DNA of 64,000 bases from NCBI RefSeq assembly GCF_014145675.1, contig NZ_JACGZW010000004.1:434001-498000 (forward strand), in the 5' to 3' direction. The stretch's first letter is position 1, and every line of letters begins with the position of its first letter. This DNA is from Amycolatopsis dendrobii (GTDB taxonomy: Bacteria; Actinomycetota; Actinomycetes; Mycobacteriales; Pseudonocardiaceae). The position numbers and the translations under genes were made by a program. Under the pieces are notes generated by a model. That model was given only the letters and a program-made list of their open reading frames with translations, was not told the origin of the DNA and searched no databases. Positions 8,725 through 19,001 of this stretch are shown piece after piece.

Positions 8725-9993
8725 TCAGTGCGGCACCCACAGTGTCACCCGGGTCCCGTTGCCCGGCGTCGATTCCACCTGCCCGGTGCCCCCGACCTCC
8801 GCCAGCCGGGCTTCGATCGACTGCCGGATGCCGAACCCCGGCCCCCGTTCGCGCACGTCGAAGCCGCGGCCCTGGTCCCGCGCGACCACCGCCGTTCCGC
8901 CGTCGCGTTCCTCCACCCGCAGCACGACCCGGCTCGTCCCGGCATGTTTCACCGTATTGCGCAGTGCTTCCCGCACGGCTTCGCACATCGCGGTGCGCCG
9001 GTCAGCGGAAAGCCGGTCGTCGTCGGCGAAGTCGGCGGCTACGAGCTGGGTGCGCAGGCCTTCGCGGGCCATTTCGGCGGCGACGTCGGCGAGTTCGACC
9101 ACGAAGCTGCGTCCCGTGCGCGGTTCGATCGGCTCGGTGATGCTCCGGCGGAGTTCGGCCGCCTCGGCGTGCGCGACCGAGCGCAGCTGGGCCAGCCGTT
9201 CGGCGGCGTGGTCGGCGTCGTCGGACGGGGCGATCGCGAGTGCTTCCAGGGTCTGCAGCACGCTGTCGTGCAGCAGCCGCTGGGTGCGCTTGCGTTCGGC
9301 CTCTTGCCCGCGGCGCAGGCCGATGTCGAGGGCGAACCGGGTGCCGACGCCCAGCAGCACCAGGATTCCGCACGCCACCACGATCGACACCGCCAGCGCG
9401 ACCAGGCAGCCGATCGACCGGCTGAGCGCGAGCGGATTGTCCAGCCGCAGCCCGCCCGCCAGAGTCAGCAGGACGCGTACCGGGACCGCCGCGGCGAGCA
9501 GCAGCAGCGCCGCGGGCAGCCCGGACGTCCCAGCCCACATAGCGACCGAGCCGACCAGCCACGTCCAGGTGACGTCGATCGCGAACGGCTGCACCGCGTC
9601 CGGCGCGAGCACCGCGATCAGCAGGTTCAGCCCGAGTCCCGCACCGAGGTCCGCGGTGAGCACCCGCCGCGTGCGCCGCGCGGGCAGGCCGCCGGAGCGC
9701 AGCAGCCACCACAGGAACCCGGCGTTCGCCGCGACGCCCAGCGCGGCCGCGGGCAGCACCGGAAACAATCCGACACTGCCGTTGGCCGCGGCGAACCCGA
9801 TGAACACCTTCACGAACGCGGCGATCCGGTAGGCGACCGGCACGACGACCCAGTACCGCGCGGCGCGCGCCAGCGTCGCGTCGCCGACCTCGGCGAGGTC
9901 CTCCCCGGTGTCCGGCCGCTCCGGCGGGCTGCCGCGATGCAGCAGCGTCCGCACGAATTCCCGGCGCGGTACGGCAAAACCCGGTACGGGCAT
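8725..9993 (-). CDS. orphan membrane sensor histidine kinase
   Basis: This 422-residue protein has several hydrophobic segments between residues about 50 and 205 (a membrane sensor region), then a dimerisation helix with the likely phospho-accepting His in RLLHDSVLQTLEAL, an N-box (EALRNTVKHAG) and ATP-binding motifs DQGRGFDV and GFGI. It resembles MacS/NarL-class kinases. No response regulator is adjacent, so its partner is elsewhere. The start at 9993 is supported by GGGAGGG about five bases upstream. The downstream hairpin at 8655-8713 suggests a single-gene unit. The signal sensed cannot be inferred. Confidence 0.85.
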   Translation of the reverse strand: MPVPGFAVPRREFVRTLLHRGSPPERPDTGEDLAEVGDATLARAARYWVVVPVAYRIAAFVKVFIGFAAANGSVGLFPVLPAAALGVAANAGFLWWLLRSGGLPARRTRRVLTADLGAGLGLNLLIAVLAPDAVQPFAIDVTWTWLVGSVAMWAGTSGLPAALLLLAAAVPVRVLLTLAGGLRLDNPLALSRSIGCLVALAVSIVVACGILVLLGVGTRFALDIGLRRGQEAERKRTQRLLHDSVLQTLEALAIAPSDDADHAAERLAQLRSVAHAEAAELRRSITEPIEPRTGRSFVVELADVAAEMAREGLRTQLVAADFADDDRLSADRRTAMCEAVREALRNTVKHAGTSRVVLRVEERDGGTAVVARDQGRGFDVRERGPGFGIRQSIEARLAEVGGTGQVESTPGNGTRVTLWVPH

Positions 9994-10056
9994 CGTCCCT
10001 CCCCGTGTCTTCGGCGAGGATATTCGATTGGTGTAGTCCAGTGTGGAAACGCCGGG

Positions 10057-11157
10057 TCACGCTCTGGACATGGTCAGCCGCCACAGGATCGTGCGTTCCC
10101 GGGAACGGTGGACGTGCAGCGGATCGGCACTGTCCGTGGCGCGCCGGTGCCTTGGCGTGGTTTCGCGACGTCCCGCGACCGCGAGGCCGGCCGCGGAGAT
10201 CCGGTCGAGCAGTTCGGCGCGGGTCCGCAGACCGAGATGTTCGGCGAGGTCCGACAGGATCAGCCAGCCTTCGCCGCGCGGCGTCAGATGCCCGGGCAGG
10301 CCGTCGAGAAACCGGTGCAGCATGGCGGACGAGGCGTCGTAGATCCCGAGTTCCAGCGCGGAGACCGGGGTTCCCGGCAGCCAGGGCGGATTGCAGACGA
10401 CCAGGTCAGCGCGCCGGTCGCAGGGCCACAGGTCGGCTTCGAGGACCTGGACCCGATCGGAAAGGCCGAGCCGGCGCAGATTGTCCCGGGCACAGCGCAC
10501 CGCGCGCGGGTTGAGGTCGGTCGCGACCACCTCGGCGGCGCCCCGCTGGGCGAGAATGGCGGCGAGCACGCCGGTGCCGGTGCCGATATCGAAGACGACC
10601 GGAGACTCCTTGCCCGGCAACGGTTCCTGCGCGACGAGATCGAGGTATTCGCTCCGTGTCGGCGCGAACACGCTGTACGACGGATACACCCGCGTGCCCA
10701 ATGCCTTGATCTGGATGCCTTTCTGCTGCCATTGATAAGCGCTCAGGGCGCCGAGCAGCTCACGCAACGAGAGCAGCGTGCCGGGCAAACCGCCGAACGC
10801 TTGCTCGCACGCGGCCTGGATGTCGGGGGCTCGGCGGAGCTGAAGCGAATGGTCAGCTTCCACGGAGACCAGGACTTTTCCGAGCAGCGTCGCGCGTTGT
10901 GAACGAGCGGAGCGCACCTCGGCGAAAGATCCCGCGCGTTGCGGGAGCCGTCGGTCCATGGCACGCACGAGCTGCCGTGCGTTGGGAAAATCGCCGCGCC
11001 ACAGCATTCCGGTGCCACCACGCGCGAAACGCAGCGCGGCGGCAGCGGTCAGCCGGTCATCGACGACGACAATGCGGCCCGGCGGCGGAGTTCCGTTTTC
11101 GGAATGCCAGCGGGCAGTGCGGGTGGTTCCGTTTTCGGTCCACGTGACGGTGGACAT
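10057..11157 (-). CDS. class I SAM-dependent methyltransferase (HemK/RsmC-like small domain)
   Basis: The 366-residue protein has an N-terminal half of unknown role and a C-terminal Rossmann methyltransferase domain: motif I FDIGTGTGVLAAIL near residue 192, an acidic ADLNPRA-like strand end, and NPPW near residue 260, the motif used by enzymes that methylate amides or exocyclic amines (HemK/PrmC, RsmC). The substrate may therefore be a protein Gln or a nucleobase, but this is family inference. The start has GGGAG five bases upstream. It stands alone between other minus-strand genes. Confidence 0.75.
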   Translation of the reverse strand: MSTVTWTENGTTRTARWHSENGTPPPGRIVVVDDRLTAAAALRFARGGTGMLWRGDFPNARQLVRAMDRRLPQRAGSFAEVRSARSQRATLLGKVLVSVEADHSLQLRRAPDIQAACEQAFGGLPGTLLSLRELLGALSAYQWQQKGIQIKALGTRVYPSYSVFAPTRSEYLDLVAQEPLPGKESPVVFDIGTGTGVLAAILAQRGAAEVVATDLNPRAVRCARDNLRRLGLSDRVQVLEADLWPCDRRADLVVCNPPWLPGTPVSALELGIYDASSAMLHRFLDGLPGHLTPRGEGWLILSDLAEHLGLRTRAELLDRISAAGLAVAGRRETTPRHRRATDSADPLHVHRSRERTILWRLTMSRA

Positions 11158-11255
11158 GAATGCTCCCGGGAAGGGTCGAAGGGCCAGTCAGCCGTCGACG
11201 CTTCGCAGCGAGCAGGCGAGGATTCCCGCCGGTCAAGACAGCGGCGAACCCGCGT

Positions 11256-11276
11256 GCTCCCGCGAAACGCGGGAGC
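11256..11276 (-). terminator. 9-bp stem terminator after the zinc-ribbon gene
   Basis: Perfect arms GCTCCCGCG (11256-11264) and CGCGGGAGC (11268-11276) with an AAA loop lie 55 bases beyond the stop of the zinc-ribbon gene at 11331 and before the methyltransferase start. It probably separates the two transcripts. Confidence 0.55.
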
Positions 11277-11330
11277 GGCGGTCGCCGAGAACCATGCCCA
11301 TCAGCACGGCACATCACTTCCTTCGAAAAC

Positions 11331-12464
11331 TCAGTGGTGCGTAACGGAATGGTGCGTGGTGCCGGTGCTGTGCCCCTTCGTCGCGATCAAGTAGACGATC
11401 ACCGCGATCACGATCAGCGCGAGCACCGCCGCGATGGCGATCTTGACCTTGCTCCACGGACGCTGGCCGTGGATCTCGCCCGTGACGCCGTTGACGAGGA
11501 TCTGCCAGTTCTTTCCGGCGTACACGTAGGTCGCGACCCACACCGGGAGCAGCATCAGCTTGAAGGTGACGTTGTTGTGCTGCGTGTCGACCGAATTCAG
11601 CCGCTGCGTGTCGCCGCCGATGTCGTACTTGCAGTCGTCCGCGATGACCGGAGCCATCCGGTTCTTCGCCTCTTCGAAGCCGTTCTCCGGTTCGACGTCG
11701 TACCGCAGCGCGAAGTGCCCGGAGAGGAACTGCGGCTGGTACGGCGCGGAATCGAGCAGCGGCCACGGCGCGAGCTTGTCCAGTTCCGGCAGCGGCAGCT
11801 GGGTGCTCGCCGGCACCAGGACGTCGTCGAAGTTCCGCGCGACCTGTCCGCGCGCCGGATACCAGCGGGTATGGCGCACTTGGCGCGTCTTGCGCTCGCC
11901 GTTCTCGTAGTAGCTCTCGGTGACGTAGTAGTACTCGCCGCGCGCGCCGGTGTACACCGACACGGTCTGCGAGTCGTACGTCCAATGCGGGATGTACGTG
12001 CTCTTGGTGGACTCCGCCGTGGTGACCTTCTTCAGCGCGGTCGGCGCGAACCAGCGCGAGGACGTCCACTTCTTCAGGTGCGTGCTCACCGCGGGACGGT
12101 CGAACGCGAACGGCAGCACGCCTTCGGGCACCAGCTGCCCGGACGCGCCGGGGTCGATCACCAGCGGCGCGCCGCAGAACTGGCACATGCTGGCGGTCTC
12201 GTTCGTTTCCGTCCGCGCCGCACACCGCTGGCACACGAAGACGTACTTGCCGATCGACCCCACCGGCTTGCGCGCGAGGTTCGCCAGCTCCGCGAACGGG
12301 ATCTCGCGGATCTGCCGCTCTCCGGCGGCGATCTCCTGCCGGAACCCGCAATACGGGCACTGCATGGCCGTCGTGCCCGGCGCGAACTCCAGCCGCGCGC
12401 CGCAACCGCCGCACGGATAGGTCGTGTTGGCCACGCCTTCCTGCTGGAAGCGCGGGTCAGTCAT
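11331..12464 (-). CDS. TFIIB-type zinc-ribbon membrane protein (YdjG-like)
   Basis: The 377-residue protein has two zinc ribbons at its N terminus (CGGC with CPYC, then CQRC with CQFC), a large beta-rich middle part and a single C-terminal membrane helix (IAIAAVLALIVIAVIVYLI) followed by a His-rich tail. This is the layout of the Bacillus YdjG-type family, which helps anchor phage-shock/SPFH proteins to the membrane. It lies 25 bases after the SPFH-GYF gene in the same direction, so both are likely one operon dealing with membrane stress. Biochemical function is unknown. Confidence 0.75.
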   Translation of the reverse strand: MTDPRFQQEGVANTTYPCGGCGARLEFAPGTTAMQCPYCGFRQEIAAGERQIREIPFAELANLARKPVGSIGKYVFVCQRCAARTETNETASMCQFCGAPLVIDPGASGQLVPEGVLPFAFDRPAVSTHLKKWTSSRWFAPTALKKVTTAESTKSTYIPHWTYDSQTVSVYTGARGEYYYVTESYYENGERKTRQVRHTRWYPARGQVARNFDDVLVPASTQLPLPELDKLAPWPLLDSAPYQPQFLSGHFALRYDVEPENGFEEAKNRMAPVIADDCKYDIGGDTQRLNSVDTQHNNVTFKLMLLPVWVATYVYAGKNWQILVNGVTGEIHGQRPWSKVKIAIAAVLALIVIAVIVYLIATKGHSTGTTHHSVTHH

Positions 12465-12489
12465 GGGTCCCCCAGAAGGTTGACGCGGC

Positions 12490-13671
12490 TCAGGACGGCG
12501 GCAGCGGCGGCGGGGCCGCGCCGAACAGCGCCGACACCTCCGGCACCTGGGCGGCCGGGGTCCACTGCGCCATGCCCGCCTTCCACACCAGGGTGTCCTG
12601 CGCGAGCGTGCCCGAGGAGATCTGCTGGCCGAGGCCCGCGCGGTCGAACGGGCCGAGCTGCTGGCCGTTCGCGCCGATGAACCACTGCTCGCTCTGCGGC
12701 AGCGGCGGCGGCATCTGCGGCGGCGCCTGCTGCTGGTACTGCGGCTGCGGCGGGGCCTGCTGGTACTGCGGCTGCTGGTATTGCTGAGGAGCCTGCTGCT
12801 GGTACTGCTGCGGGGCGGGCTGCTGCTGCGGTCCGGCCGCGCGCTGGCCGAGCGCCATGCCGAGCCCGATGCCCAGCCCCTCGCCCGCGCCGCCCTGGTT
12901 GTTCGCCGCCGCCTCGATCGCGTTCGCGGACTGGAACTTCGTGTACTGGTCGAGGTCGCCGACCACGCCCATCTGGGTCCGCTTGTCCATCGCGGCCTCG
13001 ACCTCGGGCGGGACCGAGATGTTCTCGATCATGAACTTCGAGATCTCGATGCCGACCTCGCGCAGTTCGAGGTTCAGCGCGTTCGAGATCTTGCCCGCGA
13101 TCTGGTCCTGCTGGGTGACCAGGTCGAGCATCGGGACCTGCGCGGCCGCGATCGCGGGCCCGAGCTTGCTGATGACCATGCTGCGCAGGTAGTCCGACAC
13201 CTCTTCGGTGCGGAACTGGGGGTCGGTGCCGGCGAGCTCCTTCAGCAGCGCGACCGGCTCGACCACGCGGACCGCGTAGCCGCCGAACGCGCGCAGCCGG
13301 ACCATGCCGAACTCCGCGTCGCGCAGGATGACCGGGTTCTGCGTGCCCCATTTGAGGTCGGTGAACTGCCGGGTGTTGACGAAGTACACCTCGGCCTTGA
13401 ACGGCGAGTTGAAGCCGTACTTCCAGCCCTTGAGGGTGGACATGATCGGCATGTTCTGCGTCTGCAGCGTGTACATGCCCGGCGGGTAGGCGTCGGCGAC
13501 CTGGCCCTCGTTGACGAACACCGCGGCCTGCGATTCGCGGACGGTGAGCTTGGCGCCCATCTTGATCTCGTTGTCGTAGCGCGGGAAGCGCCACACGATG
13601 GTGTCCCGGCTGTCGTCGGTCCACTCGATGATGTCGATGAACTCGCCGCGGATCTTGTCGAAGATGCCCAC
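12490..13671 (-). CDS. SPFH-domain protein with C-terminal GYF_2 domain (YdjI/virion-core type)
   Basis: The 393-residue protein starts with a virion-core/YdjI-type SPFH domain (GIFDKIRGEFIDIIEW onward, to about residue 270), then a Pro/Gln/Tyr-rich low-complexity linker (about 275-325) and a GYF_2 domain (EQWFIGANGQQLGPFDRAGL) near the end. SPFH proteins scaffold membrane microdomains; GYF_2 binds proline-rich partners, perhaps its own linker. The GTG at 13671 has GAGGGG six bases upstream; the frame stays open to 14622 but that part is antisense to the beta-lactamase gene. It is co-directional with the zinc-ribbon gene. Confidence 0.8.
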   Translation of the reverse strand: MGIFDKIRGEFIDIIEWTDDSRDTIVWRFPRYDNEIKMGAKLTVRESQAAVFVNEGQVADAYPPGMYTLQTQNMPIMSTLKGWKYGFNSPFKAEVYFVNTRQFTDLKWGTQNPVILRDAEFGMVRLRAFGGYAVRVVEPVALLKELAGTDPQFRTEEVSDYLRSMVISKLGPAIAAAQVPMLDLVTQQDQIAGKISNALNLELREVGIEISKFMIENISVPPEVEAAMDKRTQMGVVGDLDQYTKFQSANAIEAAANNQGGAGEGLGIGLGMALGQRAAGPQQQPAPQQYQQQAPQQYQQPQYQQAPPQPQYQQQAPPQMPPPLPQSEQWFIGANGQQLGPFDRAGLGQQISSGTLAQDTLVWKAGMAQWTPAAQVPEVSALFGAAPPPLPPS

Positions 13672-13736
13672 GTCTGACCCCTCGTCGCGTTGCCTCGTGC
13701 CCGCGGGCCACAGTACAGTGCGCGGCCCGTGCCGGA

Positions 13737-14861
13737 TCACTCCGGCGCGGCGGTCTCCTGCCAAAAGTCCTGCATGTGCGGTATGCCACCGGGTCCGTCC
13801 ACCCCGCGCTGGGTGAGCAGGATCGCGACCGAACCCGTCGACGGGGTCAGGTAAGCGCTGGTTCCGGTGCCGCCGACCCAGCCGTAGCGGCCGGGGATCT
13901 GCCACGGCCGCGTCGGCGCGACGTCGACCGCGCCGCCGAATCCCCAGCCCTGGCCTTCGAGGAAGACCGGGTTGGCCGCGATCTGCTCCGCGGTCAGGTG
14001 GTTGGCAGTCATCTGCCGGACGGATTCCTTCGACAGCAGTCCTTCCCCGCCGGAAAGGATCATCCGGGCAAAGCGGTGCCAATCGTCCGCGGTCCCGGCC
14101 AGCCCGCCGGATCCGGCCGGGAACGGGGGCGCCTCGCGCCACTGGCCGTCCGGCGCGTCGGCCAGCTCGAGGCCGTCGCCAGCGGAGCGGTAGTAGCTGG
14201 CGAACCGGTGCCGTTTGGCGGCCGGGACCTCGAACGCGGTGTCGGCCATGCCGAGCGGTTCGAACACCCGCTCGGCGAGGAAGTCCGGCAGCGACTGGCC
14301 GGACGCGCGGGCGATCAGAATGCCTTGCAGGTCGGAACAGGTGTCGTAGAGCCAGGCCGTGCCGGGCTGGTGCAGCAGCGGGATGCGGGCCAGCCGGGCG
14401 AGCCACTCGTCGGGTTCCGGGCGCAGCCGGACCTCGCGGCCGTCGGTCTGCACCGTGGACAGCTCCTGGACCTGCGCCAACGAGAAGTCCGACGGGAAGC
14501 CGTAACCGGCGCGAGAGCTCAGCAGGTCGCCGACGGTGATCGGCCGTTCCGCGGGAACGACGTCGTCGACCGGGCTCTGCGGCGTCCGCACGACCACCGG
14601 ATCGGCCAGTTCGGGCAGCCATTCGGCGATCGGGGTGTCCAGGCCGAAGCGCCCGTCCTCGACCAGCATCAGCACGGCTGCCGCGGTGATCGGTTTGGTG
14701 ATGGAAGCGAGGCGGAAAATGGTGTCGCGGGTCATCGGCGCGGTGCGTTCGACGTCGAGATGCCCCAGTGCGGTGACCTCGACGTCGTCGCCGTGCGCGA
14801 CGAGGGCTACCGCGCCCGGGATGAATCCGGAGTCGACGTGGCGGCGCAGAGCTTCGTGCAT
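13737..14861 (-). CDS. serine beta-lactamase family hydrolase
   Basis: The 374-residue protein belongs to the class C beta-lactamase/DD-peptidase/esterase family. The SxxK motif is SITK near residue 53, and the Tyr motif is probably LYDTCSD near residue 160. There is no signal peptide, so it is likely a cytosolic esterase or peptidase rather than a resistance enzyme. AAGGGAACG precedes the ATG. The downstream stretch to 14941 contains a 10-bp inverted repeat (14877-14886 and 14924-14933) upstream of the gene that may close the ABC-F transcript. Confidence 0.85.
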   Translation of the reverse strand: MHEALRRHVDSGFIPGAVALVAHGDDVEVTALGHLDVERTAPMTRDTIFRLASITKPITAAAVLMLVEDGRFGLDTPIAEWLPELADPVVVRTPQSPVDDVVPAERPITVGDLLSSRAGYGFPSDFSLAQVQELSTVQTDGREVRLRPEPDEWLARLARIPLLHQPGTAWLYDTCSDLQGILIARASGQSLPDFLAERVFEPLGMADTAFEVPAAKRHRFASYYRSAGDGLELADAPDGQWREAPPFPAGSGGLAGTADDWHRFARMILSGGEGLLSKESVRQMTANHLTAEQIAANPVFLEGQGWGFGGAVDVAPTRPWQIPGRYGWVGGTGTSAYLTPSTGSVAILLTQRGVDGPGGIPHMQDFWQETAAPE

Positions 14862-14940
14862 CGTTCGTTCCCTTCGCGGGCGGATGGTCCGCGGAGTGGT
14901 CGTCGCCCGGGCCTTCCGCTGGACATCCGCCCGGCGCGGA

Positions 14941-16553
<1,613 letters not shown>

Positions 16554-16557
<4 letters not shown>

Positions 16558-18176
16558 TCGGTGATCCCGGCCGTTTCCCGGAGCTGCCCGTTTTCCAGCC
16601 GCAGCCAGCGGTCGACGCCGATCTCGGCCAGGAACCGCTCGTCGTGGCTGACCACCACGAACGCGCCCTGGTAGGCGTTGAGCGCGCTTTCCAGCTGGCC
16701 GGCGCTGACCAGGTCGAGGTTGTTCGTCGGCTCGTCGAGCAGCAGCAGTTGCGGGGCAGGTTCGGCGAACAGGACGCACGCGAGCGTCGCGCGCAGCCGT
16801 TCTCCGCCGGACAGCACCCCGACCGGCAGATGCGCCCGCGCGCCGCGGAACAGGAAGCGCGCCAACAGATTCATCCGGTCCGCGGGCAGCATTTCCGGCG
16901 CGGCGTCAGCGAGATTCTCCGCGACCGTGCGTTCGGAATCCAGCAAATCAAGCCGCTGTGACAGATACGCGATGCGCCCGTCCGCGCGGCTGATCTCGCC
17001 CGAGTCCGGTGCGAGGGTGCCGTGCATCAGCCGCAGCAACGTCGACTTTCCTGCGCCATTCGGACCGGTCAGCGCGATCCTTTCCGGACCTCGGACGGAC
17101 AGGTCCGCACCCTCGCCCGCGAACAGCCCGCGCACCCGGAGTTGCTTGCCGGCAAACAACGTCCGCCCCGCCGGAACCGCTGTTTTCGGCAGCTCCAGGC
17201 TGATCTTCTGCTCCTCCCGCAACGACCGTTCAGCTTGGTCGAGCTTGGCCTTCGCCGCACTGACCCGCGCCGCGTGCGTACCGTCCGCCTTGGCAGCGGA
17301 CTCCTGCGCGTTGCGTTTCATCGTGCCCGCGAAAATCTTCGGCAGACCAGCGCTGGACAGATTGCGCTTCGCGTTGCTCGCCCGTTTGTCCGCGCGTTCC
17401 CGGGCTTGCTGCATTTCGCGCTTCTCGCGTTTGACCTCTTGTTCGGCGTTGCGGATATTCTTCTCCGCGACCTCGCGTTCGGCCCGCACTGCCTGTTCGT
17501 ATTCGGTGAAATTGCCGCCGTAGAAGCGGATTTCGTCCGCGCCGAGCTCGGCGATCCGGTCCATCCGGTCGAGCAGCGCCCGGTCGTGGCTCACCACGAG
17601 CAGGCAGCCGGACCAGTCGGAAAGCACCGAGTAGAGCTGCTGGCGGGCGGTGTGGTCGAGGTTGTTGGTGGGTTCGTCGAGCAGCAGGACGTCCGGACTG
17701 CGCAGCAGCTGCGCGGCGAGGCCGAGCGAGACGACCTGTCCGCCGCTGAGCGTGCCGAGCAGCCGGTCGAGCGCGAGATCGCCGAGCCCGAGCCGGTCCA
17801 GCTGCGCCCGGGTGCGGTCCTCGATGTCCCAGTCCGCGCCGATGGCGGTGAAGTGCTCCTCGGCCGCGTCGCCTCCCTCGACGGCCGTGATGGCCTTGAG
17901 GATCGCGTCGATGCCCAGCACCTCGGCGACCGTGCGCTCCGCGGTGAGCGGCAGGTCCTGCGGGAGATACCCGAGCACCCCGTCGACGGTGACACTGCCC
18001 GCGGCCGGTTTGAGCTGCCCGGCGATGAGCTTCAGCAGAGTGGACTTCCCGGCCCCGTTGGGCGCGACGAGCCCGGTGCGGCCCGCCGGGAAAGTGGCGG
18101 AGAGCTGGTCGAAGACGAGGGTGTCGTCGGGCCAGGAGAAGGAGATCCCGGACAGGACGATACGAAGATCGGACAT
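16554..18176 (-). CDS. ABC-F ATPase, first of a tandem pair
   Basis: The 540-residue protein has two ABC domains with Walker A APNGAGKST and GPNGAGKST, signatures LSGGQVVSLGLA and LSGGERLRATLA, and a long, basic, heptad-like linker (about 235-330) that would reach toward the peptidyl-transferase centre. This is the shape of ribosome-protecting ABC-F proteins. The ATG at 18176 has GAGG seven bases upstream; an in-frame ATG 21 codons earlier has none. The upstream leader with a tiny ORF and hairpins suggests antibiotic-induced attenuation control. It is coupled to the second ABC-F gene by a 4-base overlap. Confidence 0.88.
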
Positions 18177-18441
18177 GGTGCGGCCTCGCGGTGGATCGGC
18201 AGGGCGGGGTGCCTCTGCTGGTGGTGGTGTGGACGACATGAGTGGGGCCGTTCGCGACCTGCCGCCCGGCTGGCGCCTGGGCTTCAACCGATCGGCGCGT
18301 ACGCCTGCGATCGGTTGCCTCGCAGCCCGTGGGTCCGGTGGCGTAGGTCGCCTGACCAGCACGGGAACCTCCAAGCGCGGCCTGAGACCGCGCAGGGATC
18401 AGCGAGGGGCCGGTGCCGTGACGGCCCGTGCCCCGGGCTCA
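18177..18441 (-). promoter_or_regulatory. structured leader of the ABC-F operon (candidate attenuator)
   Basis: Between the short ORF stop and the ABC-F start are three inverted repeats: GGGCCG/CGGCCC (18407-18412, 18422-18427), GCGCGG/CCGCGC (18375-18380, 18388-18393) and a perfect 10-base pair CAACCGATCG/CGATCGGTTG (18285-18294, 18308-18317). A 260-base untranslated stretch is long for this compact strand. In other bacteria ABC-F resistance genes are induced by ribosome stalling on a leader peptide that reshapes such hairpins; the same is inferred here. Confidence 0.5.
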
Positions 18442-18468
18442 CCCGGAGATGTCGTCTTCACCTGCCAC
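18439..18468 (-). CDS. candidate 9-codon leader peptide of the ABC-F operon
   Basis: A GTG-started ORF encodes VAGEDDISG and stops before the leader hairpins. AGAGGA lies about eight bases upstream, a proper ribosome site for so short a frame. It sits just beyond the 3' end of marR (18564). A ribosome stalled here by a drug could change the downstream folding. The evidence is position, ribosome site and context only; the peptide has no known stalling motif. Confidence 0.4.
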   Translation of the reverse strand: MAGEDDISG

Positions 18469-18563
18469 GATAGGAATCCTCTTGATCGAGTCTGCTGTCC
18501 GTTGGCGAGGATACCAGGAAGCCGGGGATGCGCATCCGAGTTCCACAGTGGACGGACAGCGGT

Positions 18564-18992
18564 TCAGAACGTCTGGCCCAACCGCTCCAGCAACGGCGCC
18601 GCCTCCTCCAGCACCGCCAGCTCCTCCGGCGAAAACCCCGAGCTGAGCGAAGCCGCGAACTGGCGCATCCGCGCATCCCGCCGGGCCCGCAGCACCTCGC
18701 TGCCCTCGGGCGTAAGCGACACGATCATCTGCCGTCCGTCCGCGGGGTCGGCGTCGCGGGTTACGAAGCCGCGGGCGGACAGGCCGCTGATGGTCGAGCT
18801 CATCGCCTGCGGGGTGATCTGCTCGGCGCGGGCCAGCGCGGCGGTGGTGGCCGGGCCGTCGCGGTCCAAGCGGGACAGGGCGGAGCGTTCCGGGAGGGAC
18901 AGCTCGGCCGTGACCTGGCTTTGGCGCAGCCTGCGGGCGATCAGGCTGACCGCGCCGTACAGCGTCGCGGCCAGTTCGTCGGGGGCGGACAT
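18564..18992 (-). CDS. MarR family regulator
   Basis: The 142-residue protein has the MarR winged helix: recognition helix around TAALARAEQITPQAMSSTISGLSARG and the wing FVTRDADPADGRQMIVSLT. It follows the FAD monooxygenase gene by nine bases and is presumably co-transcribed and regulates it in response to an aromatic ligand or drug. It could also affect the ABC-F operon that begins directly downstream. Confidence 0.9.
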   Translation of the reverse strand: MSAPDELAATLYGAVSLIARRLRQSQVTAELSLPERSALSRLDRDGPATTAALARAEQITPQAMSSTISGLSARGFVTRDADPADGRQMIVSLTPEGSEVLRARRDARMRQFAASLSSGFSPEELAVLEEAAPLLERLGQTF

Positions 18993-19001
18993 GGGAAGAG
19001 G

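Noticed and set aside
13672..14622. N-terminal extension of the SPFH protein to 710 residues
   Set aside because: The extension is antisense to the beta-lactamase gene and Arg-rich; GTG 13671 has a good ribosome site.
13737..14861. Antibiotic-resistance beta-lactamase
   Set aside because: There is no signal peptide and the Tyr motif is atypical; a cytosolic esterase or peptidase is more likely.
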